DNA of 10,758 nt from an uncultured Collinsella sp. (GCA_934643435.1 CAKUCJ010000022.1:1-10758); one strand, 5' to 3'. Numbered from the stretch's first letter, positions 1 through 7,388 are shown. The notes: generated by a model from the letters alone, not told the origin. Translations and numbers: made by a program.

Positions 1-3
1 TGT

Positions 4-486
4 CTACTCAGCGGTCTCCTCAGCAGGAGCCTCCTCGGCAGCGGTCTCCTCGACAGCCTCGACCTTCTTGGGAGCAGCGGCCTTCTTGGGGGCCGGAGCA
101 GCCTTCTTGGCCTTAGGCGTGCAAGGCTCGGTGACGAGCTCCATGATAACGATAGGAGCGTTGTCGCCCTTACGGTTACCGAGCTTCATGATACGGGTGT
201 AACCGCCGTTGCGGTCCTGCCACATACCCTGGGCAGCCTTGTCGAAAATCTCGGCAACGAGCTGCTTATCGCCGAGCTTGGCGATGGCCAGACGACGAGA
301 GTGCAGGTCGCCCTTCTTGGCCCAGGTGATGATCGGCTCGACGACCGAACGCAGCGCCTTAGCGCGGGTCTCGGTGGTCTTGATGCGGTCGTTCTCGAAG
401 AGGGCCTTGGCCAGGCTCTTCTTCATGGCCTTGGTGTGGCTCGCATCGGTGCCGAGCTTCAGGCCCTTCTTAACGTTGTGACGCAT
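4..486 (-). CDS. rplQ: 50S ribosomal protein L17
   Basis: Large-subunit protein L17, 160 residues, opening with MRHNVKKGLKLG, the family's invariant N-terminus. The folded core covers about residues 1-120 and includes the typical KSLAKALFENDRIKTTETRAKALR stretch region (about 23-46) and the GGYTRIMKLGNRKGDNAPI-type segment (about 94-112). Known bacterial L17 cores are about 115-130 residues. Here the core is followed by a 40-residue low-complexity tail that is basic (Ala/Lys/Pro) to about residue 141 and acidic (Glu/Ala) from 143 to the end. The start is ATG with an AGGAG motif about 10 bases upstream. It is the last gene visible of the alpha-type cluster, 30 bases after rpoA. The stop (TAG) lies three bases from the window edge, so any terminator is outside. 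Confidence 0.97.
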   Translation of the reverse strand: MRHNVKKGLKLGTDASHTKAMKKSLAKALFENDRIKTTETRAKALRSVVEPIITWAKKGDLHSRRLAIAKLGDKQLVAEIFDKAAQGMWQDRNGGYTRIMKLGNRKGDNAPIVIMELVTEPCTPKAKKAAPAPKKAAAPKKVEAVEETAAEEAPAEETAE

Positions 487-516
487 GGTCTAGTTTCTCC
501 TCAAATATGCGAAGCA

Positions 517-1458
517 TTAAGCCTTCAGGCTCAGGCCCATGGACTCAAGCTTGTCCTTCACTTCCTCGATCGACTTAACACCGAAGTTACGGATGTTGAG
601 CAGATCGTTCTCCGAGAACTCAACGAGCTGACGGACCGAGTGAATGCTGGCGCGCTTAAGGCAGTTGTAAGAACGGACGGAAAGGTCCAGATCCTCGATC
701 TGCTTGTCCAGCTCGGCGTTGTCGTTGGTGACCTCGGGAGCGAAGATCGAAGCCTCCTCCTCGACCTCGGGGGTCTCGGCAAGGTTCATAAAGGCGGCCA
801 TATGCTGGTTGATGATATTGGCAGCCTGGACCACGGCGTCGCGCGGGGCGATGGAGCCGTTGGTCTCGATCTCGAGGACAAGGCGGTCGTAGTCGGTGTG
901 CTGACCGACACGGCAAGCCTCAACGAGCTTGGCGCAACGGGACACCGGCGAGTACAGCGAGTCGACGTGGATCACACCGATGGGATCGTTGTCGCGCTTG
1001 TTGGCCTCGCCAGAGACATAGCCGCGGCCATAGCCGATGCGCATGCTCATGGTGAGATGGCCACCCTCGGTGAGCGTAGCGATGTGCTGCTCGGGGTTGA
1101 CCAACTCAAACTCGGACGGAATAAAGAAGTCCGCACCGGTGACCTCGCAGGGGCCGTCAACCGAGATGGTTGCGGTCGCCTCGTCGGTCGTGCCGAGAGC
1201 CCTGAAGACAAGACCCTTGACATTCAGGACGATGTCGGTGACATCCTCGACCATGTTAGGGATGGTCATGAACTCGTGCTGCGCACCATCGATCTGAATG
1301 GCCTCGACGGCGGCACCCTCGAGCGAGGACAGAAGAACACGACGAAGCGAGTTACCCAGCGTATCGCCGTAGCCACGCTCGAGCGGCTCGACGGAGACAC
1401 GAGCAGACGTCTCGTTGATCTCTTCGACCTGAACCTGAGGCCTAATGAATTCTGACAT
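517..1458 (-). CDS. rpoA: DNA-directed RNA polymerase subunit alpha
   Basis: RNA polymerase alpha subunit, 313 residues. It dimerises through its N-terminal domain to nucleate assembly of beta and beta', and its C-terminal domain contacts UP elements and activators. The N-terminal domain spans about residues 1-230 and carries the assembly motif around GDTLGNSLRRVLLSS (31-45), whose second Arg (R40) matches E. coli R45. After a short acidic linker, the C-terminal domain (about 255-313) holds VRSYNCLK, whose Arg262 and Asn265 match the DNA-contacting R265 and N268 of E. coli, then NFGVKSIEEVKDKL, a helix-hairpin-helix type ending. Length and both domains are complete. The ATG start is preceded by GGAGGT at 5-base spacing. 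It lies 32 bases after rpsD and 30 before rplQ, the classical alpha-operon order. Confidence 0.99.
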   Translation of the reverse strand: MSEFIRPQVQVEEINETSARVSVEPLERGYGDTLGNSLRRVLLSSLEGAAVEAIQIDGAQHEFMTIPNMVEDVTDIVLNVKGLVFRALGTTDEATATISVDGPCEVTGADFFIPSEFELVNPEQHIATLTEGGHLTMSMRIGYGRGYVSGEANKRDNDPIGVIHVDSLYSPVSRCAKLVEACRVGQHTDYDRLVLEIETNGSIAPRDAVVQAANIINQHMAAFMNLAETPEVEEEASIFAPEVTNDNAELDKQIEDLDLSVRSYNCLKRASIHSVRQLVEFSENDLLNIRNFGVKSIEEVKDKLESMGLSLKA

Positions 1459-1490
1459 GTATTACCTCCAGCCTCAGCAGCCCGGATGGA

Positions 1491-2087
1491 CTACTTAGAG
1501 TAGAGCTCGACGATGAGCTGCTCGTTGATATCACCGCTGATCTGCTCACGCGTCGGCAGAGCGAGCACGTTACCAGACAGCTTCTCGATATCGACCTCGA
1601 GCCAGCCAGGGACCTCAAAGCGCTCGGAGGAAATCAGGGCCTCCTTGATGGGGAGGAGGTCACGGAACTTCTCGCCGACAGCGACGACGTCGCCGGCCTT
1701 GACGCGGTAGGACGGAATGTCCACGCGCTTGCCGTTCACGGTGAAGTGACCGTGACGGACGGACTGACGAGCCTCTTTGCGGGTGCGGGCGAAGCCAAGA
1801 CGGAAGACGACGTTGTCGAGGCGAGACTCAAGGATAATCATGAGGTTCTCACCGGTGACGCCGTTCATCTTACGGGCCTTGTTGAAGTAGCCGTGGAACT
1901 GCTTCTCCAGAACGCCATAGATGAACTTGACCTTCTGCTTCTCACGCAGCTGCATGCCGTACTCAGATTCCTTGCGACGGCGCTTGGGCTGACGGATAGA
2001 TTCCTTCTTGCTGCTGTAACCGAGCTCAGCGGGATCGATCCCGAGCTGACGGCAGCGCTTAAGAACAGGAGTCCTGTCGATTGCCAT
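1491..2087 (-). CDS. rpsD: 30S ribosomal protein S4
   Basis: Primary 16S rRNA-binding small-subunit protein, 198 residues. The N-terminal part (about 1-88) has the basic RQPKRRRKESEYG segment and the REKQKVKFIYGVLEKQF helix. The S4 RNA-binding domain begins with ESRLDNVVFRLGFARTRKEARQ at about 87-108 and continues through the HFTVNGKRVDIPSYRVKAGD strand. The C-terminus ends in a GWLEVD...EQLIVELYSK pattern usual for S4. Only one cysteine (C12) is present at the N-terminus, so this is the zinc-free (C-minus) form of S4. In E. coli S4 represses its own alpha operon by binding mRNA; no equivalent pseudoknot was identified here. The start is ATG with AAAGGA about 10 bases upstream, 19 bases after rpsK. 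Confidence 0.98.
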   Translation of the reverse strand: MAIDRTPVLKRCRQLGIDPAELGYSSKKESIRQPKRRRKESEYGMQLREKQKVKFIYGVLEKQFHGYFNKARKMNGVTGENLMIILESRLDNVVFRLGFARTRKEARQSVRHGHFTVNGKRVDIPSYRVKAGDVVAVGEKFRDLLPIKEALISSERFEVPGWLEVDIEKLSGNVLALPTREQISGDINEQLIVELYSK

Positions 2088-2106
2088 ATTGATACGATCC
2101 TTTCAG

Positions 2107-2511
2107 TTACACGCGGCGACGCTTCTTGGGGCGGCAGCCGTTGTGCGGGATGGGGGTCTTGTCCTGGATGCTCGAGACCTCGAGGCCAGCAGCCTGGAGG
2201 GAGCGGATGGCGGTCTCACGACCGGAGCCGGGGCCCTTGACGAAGACGGAAACCTTCTTCATACCGTGCTCCATGGCCTGCTTGGCAGCGGCCTCGGCAG
2301 CCATCTGGGCAGCGAACGGCGTGGACTTACGGGAGCCCTTGAAGCCCACCTGGCCAGCCGACTTCCAGGAAATGACGTTGCCCTGGGGATCGGTGATCGA
2401 AACGATCGTGTTGTTGAACGTAGAACGGATGTGAGCCTGGCCCACGGAAATGTTCTTACGGTCCGCGCGCTTCAGACGGGCAGCGCGAACGTTCTTCTTA
2501 GCAGTAGCCAT
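2107..2511 (-). CDS. rpsK: 30S ribosomal protein S11
   Basis: Small-subunit platform protein, 134 residues, the normal family length. Diagnostic features are [22 protein letters not shown] at about 24-45, the [18 protein letters not shown] segment at 57-73, [18 protein letters not shown] at 93-110, and the basic C-terminus [12 protein letters not shown]. The N-terminal extension (residues 1-20) is rich in Lys and Arg, as expected for rRNA contact. The start is ATG with AAGGAG about 10 bases upstream. It sits 14 bases downstream of rpsM and 19 bases upstream of rpsD, in the conserved alpha-operon order, so it is almost certainly cotranscribed with them. Confidence 0.98.
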   Translation of the reverse strand: MATAKKNVRAARLKRADRKNISVGQAHIRSTFNNTIVSITDPQGNVISWKSAGQVGFKGSRKSTPFAAQMAAEAAAKQAMEHGMKKVSVFVKGPGSGRETAIRSLQAAGLEVSSIQDKTPIPHNGCRPKKRRRV

Positions 2512-2525
2512 CTATCTAGCGCTCC

Positions 2526-2900
2526 TTATTTCTTCTTCTTAGCACCGATCTGACGCTTCGGGCCCTTGCGGGTACGAGCGTTAGTGTGGGTGCGCTGGCC
2601 GCGGACCGGGAGGCCCTTGCGGTGACGAAGGCCGCGGTTGCAGCCGATGTCCATAAGGCGCTTGACGTTCTGGTTGCGCTCACGGCGGAGGTCGCCCTCA
2701 ACCATGATCTGGTTCTTGTCGATATAATCGCGGATGGCGTTAACCTCATCCTCGGTGAGGTCCTTAACGCGCGTATCCACGTTAACGTTGCACTCGACGC
2801 AGATCTTCGTCGCAGTGGTGCGGCCGATGCCGTAAATGTAGGTCAGACCGATCTCAACGCGCTTCTCACGCGGGAGGTCGACACCATTAATACGGGCCAA
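2526..2900 (-). CDS. rpsM: 30S ribosomal protein S13 (TTG start)
   Basis: Small-subunit head protein, 124 residues, that contacts S19, the P-site tRNA and the large subunit. The canonical N-terminus [13 protein letters not shown] is followed by [16 protein letters not shown] (19-34), a helix-turn-helix type region, and the conserved [20 protein letters not shown] stretch at about 89-108. It ends in a lysine-rich tail. The start codon is TTG: no ATG or GTG lies in frame near the conserved N-terminus, and a GGAG motif stands 6 bases before the TTG. The gene lies 14 bases after rpmJ and 14 before rpsK. The TTG may be a modest translational brake, which is inference. Confidence 0.97.
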   Translation of the reverse strand: MARINGVDLPREKRVEIGLTYIYGIGRTTATKICVECNVNVDTRVKDLTEDEVNAIRDYIDKNQIMVEGDLRRERNQNVKRLMDIGCNRGLRHRKGLPVRGQRTHTNARTRKGPKRQIGAKKKK

Positions 2901-2906
2901 CGTAGT

Positions 2907-2914
2907 CTCCTCTC
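2907..2914 (-). promoter_or_regulatory. Shine-Dalgarno site deciding the TTG start of rpsM
   Basis: Minus-strand GAGAGGAG with its GGAG core 6 bases before the TTG at 2898-2900. It supports initiation at the rare TTG codon, which is exactly where the conserved S13 N-terminus begins. Confidence 0.7.
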
Positions 2915-3028
2915 TTAACCCTGACGCTGCTTATGACGGGGGTTCTCGCAAATGACGAGGACCTTGCCATGGCGCCTAATGATTTTGCACTTATCGCACA
3001 TCTTCTTGACCGAAGGACGTACCTTCAT
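2915..3028 (-). CDS. rpmJ: 50S ribosomal protein L36
   Basis: Very small large-subunit protein of 37 residues, reading [20 protein letters not shown] and then [17 protein letters not shown]. This is the standard length and sequence pattern of L36. Cys11, Cys14, Cys27 and His32 form the zinc-binding set, so this is the zinc-containing form. The start is ATG with AAAGGA six bases upstream and the stop is TAA. It lies between infA (150 bases upstream) and rpsM (14 bases downstream), its usual place in Gram-positive bacteria. Zinc-type L36 in many bacteria has a zinc-free paralogue elsewhere that is induced under zinc limitation; none is visible here. Confidence 0.96.
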   Translation of the reverse strand: MKVRPSVKKMCDKCKIIRRHGKVLVICENPRHKQRQG

Positions 3029-3120
3029 CGTTCTTCCTTTCGGTAGCGCTCAAACTACTTCCCTACTATCTACTCGCCCAGCCGCAGGCGTTTAAAACTA
3101 TGGCTGGTCTTCACACACAA

Positions 3121-3154
3121 TCCGACCGTAGGTTGAGCTAAGCCTGCAGTCGGA
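3121..3154 (-). other. Hairpin in the infA-rpmJ gap
   Basis: An imperfect inverted repeat in the 150-base gap between infA and rpmJ. The arms are 3121-3132 and 3143-3154, with a 10-base loop. In minus-strand RNA it forms about 11 of 12 pairs (one G-U, one C-A mismatch). A second, weaker 6-bp pair (CCAGCC 3078-3083 with GGCTGG 3102-3107) lies closer to rpmJ. No U-run follows either, so neither looks like an intrinsic terminator. A role in mRNA processing, stability or attenuation is possible but inferred. Confidence 0.5.
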
Positions 3155-3178
3155 AAAGGAGTGCGTGTATGCGTGCCG

Positions 3179-3403
3179 CTATTTATAGCGATAGGTGATG
3201 CGGCCGCGGGTCAGGTCGTACGGGGAAAGCTCCACGACAACCCTGTCACCGGGGAGAATACGGATGTAATTCATTCGGATCTTGCCGGAAATGTTGCACA
3301 GAACCGAATGACCGTTCTCGAGCTCAACCTTAAACATGGCGTTGGGCAGCGGTTCCTTTACCGTACCCTCGAGCTCAATTGCGTCTTCCTTCTTCACAAG
3401 CAA
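3179..3403 (-). CDS. infA: Translation initiation factor IF-1 (non-ATG start)
   Basis: IF-1 is a small S1-like OB-fold protein that binds the 30S A site during initiation and modulates IF-2 and IF-3 action. The sequence [20 protein letters not shown] and the later [46 protein letters not shown] regions are unmistakable. The reading frame has no ATG: the candidates are TTG at 3401-3403 (74 residues) and GTG at 3395-3397 (72 residues, the common family length). A stop codon lies directly upstream of the TTG. The Shine-Dalgarno match is weak (AGAG/AAAG) and does not separate the two. The gene lies 98 bases after map, in a locally AT-rich gap that may hold a promoter, and 150 bases before rpmJ. 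Confidence 0.95.
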   Translation of the reverse strand: MLVKKEDAIELEGTVKEPLPNAMFKVELENGHSVLCNISGKIRMNYIRILPGDRVVVELSPYDLTRGRITYRYK

Positions 3404-3436
3404 TCATCTTTCTCTAGAAAACGACAGCGATTGAGT

Positions 3437-3465
3437 ATTCTACAATACGTATGCACGCATCGTAA
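3437..3465 (-). promoter_or_regulatory. Possible sigma70-type promoter upstream of infA
   Basis: In the map-infA gap the minus strand shows TAGAAT (3437-3442, 5 of 6 matches to TATAAT) and TTACGA (3460-3465, 3 of 6 to TTGACA) separated by 17 bases. The region is noticeably AT-richer than its surroundings. An internal promoter before infA is common in Gram-positive bacteria, and it would let infA-rplQ be expressed separately from secY-adk-map. The weak -35 keeps confidence low. Confidence 0.35.
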
Positions 3466-3501
3466 TATCTTCGTAATGGCTCCACAACTAAGTGGAACTT
3501 G

Positions 3502-4290
3502 TTACATTTCACCGCCCTGCAAGGAACACCAGGCACCTTGCGCGTCGGTGGTGAGAATAACCGGTCCGTCATCGGTGATGGCGACGGTGTTCTCGTAGTG
3601 CGCGGCGGGCAGATGGTCGTTGGTGGTAACGATCCAACCATCGGAGCCCGTGCTCACATGATTGGAACCCATCGTAACCATCGGCTCGATGGCAATGACC
3701 ATACCGGCCTGAAGGCGAACGCCCCTCCCCTTCTTTCCGTAGTTCGGAACGTTGGGGTCCTCGTGCATCACGCGACCGATGCCGTGCCCCACGTAATCGC
3801 GAAGCACGCCATAGCCGTGAGACTCGGCGAGGGACTGGACGGCATAACCAATGTCCCCAATATGGTTACCGGGAACAGCCTGCTCGATTGCAGCCTTAAG
3901 GCAATCGCGCGTAACCTCGCACAGGGCCTTGGCCTCGGGCGTGGGGGTACCGACGAAAAACGTCCAAGCGTTATCGCCGACCCAACCGTCGACAACGGCT
4001 CCCGTGTCGATGGAGATGATGTCACCATCGCGCAGGATCATGTCGGGATTGGGAATACCGTGCACCACGGCATCGTTAATCGATGCGCAAATAGTTCCGG
4101 GGAACCCACCGTAGCCCTTAAAGGCCGGGGTGCCACCATGCATACGGATAATCTGCTCCGCAAGCTGGTCGAGCTCAAAGGTCGAAACACCGGGGCGAAC
4201 CATGGCTCCAACGTGGCGGAGCGCCATCTTAGATAGCGCTCCTGCCTTCTTCATCTGCTCGATTTGCGTTGCAGACTTAATCTTGATCAT
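3502..4290 (-). CDS. map: Type I methionine aminopeptidase
   Basis: Removes the initiator methionine from nascent proteins, a dimetal (Fe/Mn/Co) peptidase acting at the ribosome exit. It has 262 residues, a single pita-bread catalytic domain and no N-terminal zinc-finger or SH3-binding extension. All five metal ligands are visible: Asp95 (SIDTG), Asp106 (VGDNAW), His169 (VGHGIG), Glu202 (IEPM) and Glu233 (YENT). The catalytic histidines His77 (VVHGIP) and His176 (MHEDPN) are present too. ATG is the start and overlaps the adk stop by four bases (ATGA), which points to translational coupling. The adk-map-infA order is the normal Gram-positive arrangement. After the stop there is only a small 5-bp hairpin (TCCAC/GTGGA) without a U-run, so no clear terminator separates map from infA. 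Confidence 0.98.
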   Translation of the reverse strand: MIKIKSATQIEQMKKAGALSKMALRHVGAMVRPGVSTFELDQLAEQIIRMHGGTPAFKGYGGFPGTICASINDAVVHGIPNPDMILRDGDIISIDTGAVVDGWVGDNAWTFFVGTPTPEAKALCEVTRDCLKAAIEQAVPGNHIGDIGYAVQSLAESHGYGVLRDYVGHGIGRVMHEDPNVPNYGKKGRGVRLQAGMVIAIEPMVTMGSNHVSTGSDGWIVTTNDHLPAAHYENTVAITDDGPVILTTDAQGAWCSLQGGEM

Positions 4291-4913
4291 AGACCGAGAG
4301 CCTCTTTGACATCCCCGTACACGGTCTCGCGAGCCTGGTCACCGTTGACCGACTTGAGCAGACCCTGGCCACGATAGTAGTCAACGAGCGGGCTCGTGGA
4401 CTTCTCGTAGACGTCGAGACGGTTCTTGATGGTCTCGGGCTTGTCGTCGTCGCGCTGATACATCTCGCCGCCACACTTGGGGCAGGTAGCATCGGCAGCA
4501 GTACCGGTGTAACCGCAGGCGCGGCAGGTACGACGCGAAGACAGACGGTCGATGATGACCTCGGGGGCCACGTCAACCAGAAGGGCGCAGTCGATCTCGC
4601 GACCCAGAGCGGAGAGCTCAGAATCGAGCGTTACAGCCTGGGCGGTGTTGCGCGGGAAGCCGTCGAGGATGAAACCCTGCTGGGCGTCATCGGCGGCAAG
4701 GCGCTCCTTGACAAGGTCGATCACGAGCTGGTCGGGAACGAGCTCGCCAGCGTCCATGTACTTCTTAGCCTGAACACCAAGCTCGGTGCCACCCTTGACG
4801 GCAGCACGCAGCAGGTCGCCCGTGGAAATGTGAGCGACGCCGAACTCGGCAACGAGCTCCTGTGCGACGGTGCCCTTACCGGCACCCGGAGCTCCGAGCA
4901 ATACGAGGTTCAT
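4287..4913 (-). CDS. adk: Adenylate kinase with short zinc LID
   Basis: Interconverts ATP plus AMP and two ADP in the cytoplasm, keeping the adenylate pool balanced. It has 208 residues from ATG. The P-loop GAPGAGKGT is at 7-15, the AMP-binding STGDLLRAAV segment at 30-39, FILDGFPRNTAQA at 81-93, and the RDDDKPETIKNRL motif at 154-166. The LID carries a zinc ribbon, Cys130-x2-Cys133 and Cys144-x2-Cys147. Bacillus-type zinc LIDs have about 16 residues between the two pairs; here there are 10, and the usual YHxxFNPP-like stretch is missing. A TTG six bases further upstream (4917-4919) is open, but AGGAGG is seven bases from the ATG and only one from the TTG, so ATG is chosen. secY ends 18 bases upstream; map overlaps the stop by four bases. 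Confidence 0.98.
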   Translation of the reverse strand: MNLVLLGAPGAGKGTVAQELVAEFGVAHISTGDLLRAAVKGGTELGVQAKKYMDAGELVPDQLVIDLVKERLAADDAQQGFILDGFPRNTAQAVTLDSELSALGREIDCALLVDVAPEVIIDRLSSRRTCRACGYTGTAADATCPKCGGEMYQRDDDKPETIKNRLDVYEKSTSPLVDYYRGQGLLKSVNGDQARETVYGDVKEALGL

Positions 4914-4920
4914 GAGCAAT

Positions 4921-4926
4921 CCTCCT
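4921..4926 (-). promoter_or_regulatory. Shine-Dalgarno site deciding the ATG start of adk
   Basis: Perfect AGGAGG on the minus strand, seven bases before the ATG at 4911-4913. The competing TTG at 4917-4919 would be only one base away, too close for initiation. Confidence 0.75.
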
Positions 4927-4931
4927 CTAGC

Positions 4932-6218
4932 CTATTTAAAGAATCCATCGTAATCATACATCTTGATCTGGCCTTCGAGCTTGTCGACCGTGTCGAGCAC
5001 GACGCCGACCATGATGAGGATGGACGTGCCGCCAAACGCCTGGATCAGCTGGTTACCCGTGAAGGAGAAGATGATCGAAGGCACGATGGCGATGAGCGCC
5101 AAGAAGACAGCGCTGGGAAGCGTGATCTTGTTGAGCGCGTTCTTGATGTAGGCCGCGGTAGCCCTACCCGGACGGACGCCCGGAATAAAGCCGCCCTGCT
5201 TCTTAAGGTTGTCGGCCGTGTCATCGGGGTTGAACACCATGGAAGTGTAGAAGTACGCGAAGAACACAATGAGGACAACGTTAAGCACCCAGTTGAGCCA
5301 ACCGGTCGAAAGCGCAGAGGCAACTGCCTGGATCCAGCCGATGCCGGGGAAGAACACGGCAATCTGGGCCGGGAAGTACAGCAGCGCCGAAGCGAAGATG
5401 ATCGGCACGACGCCCGCGGTGTTGACCTTGATGGGCAGGTAGGTGGTCTGACCACCCATCATGCGACGGCCCACAACGCGCTTGGCGTAGGAGACCGGGA
5501 TACGGCGCTGGCCGCGCTCAAGGAAAACAATCAGCGGGATGACCAGCAGGATGATGGCGCAGATGATCACCATGGTGATGATGCTACCGGCGTTGCCCTC
5601 GGTGCTGGAGAAGATCGCCTGCGGCAGGCCGGCCATGATGTTCGCAAAGATGATCAGCGACATGCCGTTACCGATACCGCGCTGGGTGATGAGCTCACCA
5701 ATCCACATGATCAGCATAGCGCCCGCGGTGAGCGTACCGACGATCATGAGGTCGAAGATGATCTCGGGAGCATCGGCGCCGGTAAAGCTAATGCCGAAGC
5801 TCTTAAAGAGGAAGAGGTAACCCACGGAGTTGAGGATTGCCAGGGCCAAGGTGAGGTAACGCGAATACTGCGTAATCTTGGTCTGGCCGACCTCGCCCTC
5901 GCGGGCAAGCTCATGCAGGGAAGGCACGACGGCCTGGAGCATCTGGAGGATGATCGAGCTCGTGATGTAGGGCATGATGCCCAGGGAGAACACCGAAACA
6001 TAGCTCAACGCGCCACCAGAGAAAAGATTCAGGAGGGCCATAGCACCTGCGGCGACCGAGTTATTCTCGGTCGAGAAAAGGCCCAGCATCCCCTGGAAGG
6101 GAATGCCGGGCACAGGAACGTGCGCACCAATGCGGTACACGACGAGCATAGCTATGGTAAAAAGAATCTTTTCGCGCAGTTCTTTAATGCGGAAAGCATT
6201 CTTAAGACCATTTAGCAC
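4932..6218 (-). CDS. secY: Preprotein translocase subunit SecY
   Basis: Core channel of the Sec translocon in the cytoplasmic membrane. It has 428 residues, standard length, with ten hydrophobic segments at roughly 18-36, 70-95, 118-138, 152-174, 183-205, 213-233, 264-285, 306-328, 365-386 and 395-413. Signature motifs include [17 protein letters not shown] (78-94, TM2), GERG-like [15 protein letters not shown] (233-247), [23 protein letters not shown] (255-277, around TM7) and the C5 loop [13 protein letters not shown] (346-358), which contacts SecA and the ribosome. The start is GTG. It overlaps the rplO stop by seven bases, with AAAGG ten bases upstream, implying coupling to rplO. The ATG four bases further on is out of frame. 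The gene ends 18 bases before adk. Confidence 0.98.
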   Translation of the reverse strand: MLNGLKNAFRIKELREKILFTIAMLVVYRIGAHVPVPGIPFQGMLGLFSTENNSVAAGAMALLNLFSGGALSYVSVFSLGIMPYITSSIILQMLQAVVPSLHELAREGEVGQTKITQYSRYLTLALAILNSVGYLFLFKSFGISFTGADAPEIIFDLMIVGTLTAGAMLIMWIGELITQRGIGNGMSLIIFANIMAGLPQAIFSSTEGNAGSIITMVIICAIILLVIPLIVFLERGQRRIPVSYAKRVVGRRMMGGQTTYLPIKVNTAGVVPIIFASALLYFPAQIAVFFPGIGWIQAVASALSTGWLNWVLNVVLIVFFAYFYTSMVFNPDDTADNLKKQGGFIPGVRPGRATAAYIKNALNKITLPSAVFLALIAIVPSIIFSFTGNQLIQAFGGTSILIMVGVVLDTVDKLEGQIKMYDYDGFFK

Positions 6219-6661
6219 GGCAGCTCGACCTTTCCGCCGGCGGCCTCGATCTTGGCCTGCGCGGAAGCGCTGACCTTGTCGACCTTGACCGTGAACTTCT
6301 TGGTGAGCTCACCATTGCCGAGCACCTTGACGGGCTCGAACTCGCTCTTGGTGATGCGAGCGGCCTTAAGAGCGGCACCGTCGATCACAGCGCCGTCCTC
6401 GAACTTACGCTCGAGACGCTCAACGTTAACAGCGGTGTACTCGATACGACGGGGGTTGCGGAAGCCCGGAAGCTTGGGCAGGCGCATAGCCAGCGGAGTC
6501 TGGCCACCCTCGAAGCCGGCACCCTTGGTGCCGCCAGAGCGAGAGCCCTGGCCCTTCTGGCCGCGGCCAGAAGTGGTGCCGTGACCCGAAGAATTGCCAC
6601 GGCCGACGCGCTTGCGGTTCTTGGTGGAACCGGGCGCGGGAGTAAGATCGTGAAGCTGCAT
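6212..6661 (-). CDS. rplO: 50S ribosomal protein L15
   Basis: Large-subunit protein, 149 residues. The extended, glycine- and arginine-rich N-terminus ([20 protein letters not shown] and the following [18 protein letters not shown] region, residues 1-44) threads into 23S rRNA. It is followed by [19 protein letters not shown] (49-67) and a C-terminal globular domain ending in [19 protein letters not shown]. Length and motifs are complete. The start is ATG, three bases after the rpmD stop. The stop overlaps the GTG start of secY, the classical rplO-secY junction. Confidence 0.98.
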   Translation of the reverse strand: MQLHDLTPAPGSTKNRKRVGRGNSSGHGTTSGRGQKGQGSRSGGTKGAGFEGGQTPLAMRLPKLPGFRNPRRIEYTAVNVERLERKFEDGAVIDGAALKAARITKSEFEPVKVLGNGELTKKFTVKVDKVSASAQAKIEAAGGKVELPC

Positions 6662-6664
6662 TTG

Positions 6665-6847
6665 CTACTCCTCTACAATCTCGACAAGGTGCTTGACCTT
6701 GAAGATCATGCCGCGGACGGACTCGTTGTCAGCAATCTCGCGAACCTCGCGGATCCTGTGGAGACCGAGGGCACGGACAGTACGGACCTGGTCCTGCTTG
6801 CAACCGTTGGTGCTGCGGACCTGCTTGATCTTGATGGTGTCAGCCAT
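6665..6847 (-). CDS. rpmD: 50S ribosomal protein L30
   Basis: Small large-subunit protein of 60 residues, normal length. The pattern IKIKQVRSTNGCKQDQVRTV (5-24) followed by RALGLHRIREVREIADNESVRGMIFKVKHLVEI is typical L30, with the family's first strand, the Q-x-x-T/V helix and the closing VKHLV strand. The ATG start is two bases after the rpsE stop, and the next gene, rplO, follows after three bases. The three genes are packed tightly enough that translational coupling is likely. Confidence 0.97.
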   Translation of the reverse strand: MADTIKIKQVRSTNGCKQDQVRTVRALGLHRIREVREIADNESVRGMIFKVKHLVEIVEE

Positions 6848-6849
6848 GC

Positions 6850-7374
6850 TTAGTTCTCCTTACCGACGAACATCTCGGAGACCGTCAGGCCACGGCGAGC
6901 CGCGACGTCCTCAGGGCTGGAGAGCTCCTTGAGGCCCTCGACGGCAGCCTTGATGATGTTGAGGCCGTTGTCGGTACCGAGGGACTTGGACAGGACGTTC
7001 TTGATGCCAGCAAGCTCGAAGAGGGGACGCACAGCGCCGCCGGCGATAACGCCGGTACCCTCGACAGCGGGCTTGATGATGATGCGGCCGGCACCAAAGT
7101 GACCGAGAACCTCGTGCGGGATGGTGCCCTCATCGGTCACCGGCACGTGGAACATGTTCTTCTTGGCATCGAGAGACGCCTTGGAGATGGCCAGGGGCAC
7201 CTCAGCGGACTTGCCCATGCCAACGCCGACGTTGCCCTTGCCGTCGCCAACGACGACGAGAGCGACGAGGCTCATGCGGCGACCACCCTTGACGGTCTTC
7301 GACACGCGGTTGATGTAAACGACGCGCTCCTCGAACTCGGAGGCCTCGCGCTGCTGCTTCTGATTACGAGCCAT
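6850..7374 (-). CDS. rpsE: 30S ribosomal protein S5
   Basis: Small-subunit protein of 174 residues that lines the mRNA entry channel and affects decoding fidelity. The N-terminal double-stranded-RNA-binding-like domain (about 15-78) carries [20 protein letters not shown] and [20 protein letters not shown] (43-62). The C-terminal domain has [20 protein letters not shown] (94-113), [20 protein letters not shown] and the helix INVV-like [10 protein letters not shown] (139-148). It is full length. The ATG has AGGAGG ten bases upstream, and the TAG stop of rplR is part of that ribosome-binding sequence, so the two genes are very closely spaced (14 bases). rpmD starts two bases after the stop. Confidence 0.98.
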   Translation of the reverse strand: MARNQKQQREASEFEERVVYINRVSKTVKGGRRMSLVALVVVGDGKGNVGVGMGKSAEVPLAISKASLDAKKNMFHVPVTDEGTIPHEVLGHFGAGRIIIKPAVEGTGVIAGGAVRPLFELAGIKNVLSKSLGTDNGLNIIKAAVEGLKELSSPEDVAARRGLTVSEMFVGKEN

Positions 7375-7388
7375 GTGCTACATACCTC

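Noticed and set aside
301..1455. 384-codon plus-strand open frame opposite rpoA and rplQ
   Set aside because: Mirror of the rpoA codons; no recognisable family, no ribosome-binding site of note, and the other strand encodes full RpoA.
3029..3110. Promoter before rpmJ
   Set aside because: Only 3-4 of 6 matches at poor spacing (TTTAAA with TAGATA or GATAGT); below what I would call.
3499..4236. 245-codon plus-strand open frame opposite map
   Set aside because: Map on the minus strand has all catalytic residues; this frame is a shadow.
4830..6215. 461-codon plus-strand open frame covering secY and the start of adk
   Set aside because: It is antisense to a complete, unmistakable SecY. Its composition is dominated by Asp, His, Glu and Arg without domains, the usual mirror image of a hydrophobic protein's codons in GC-rich DNA.
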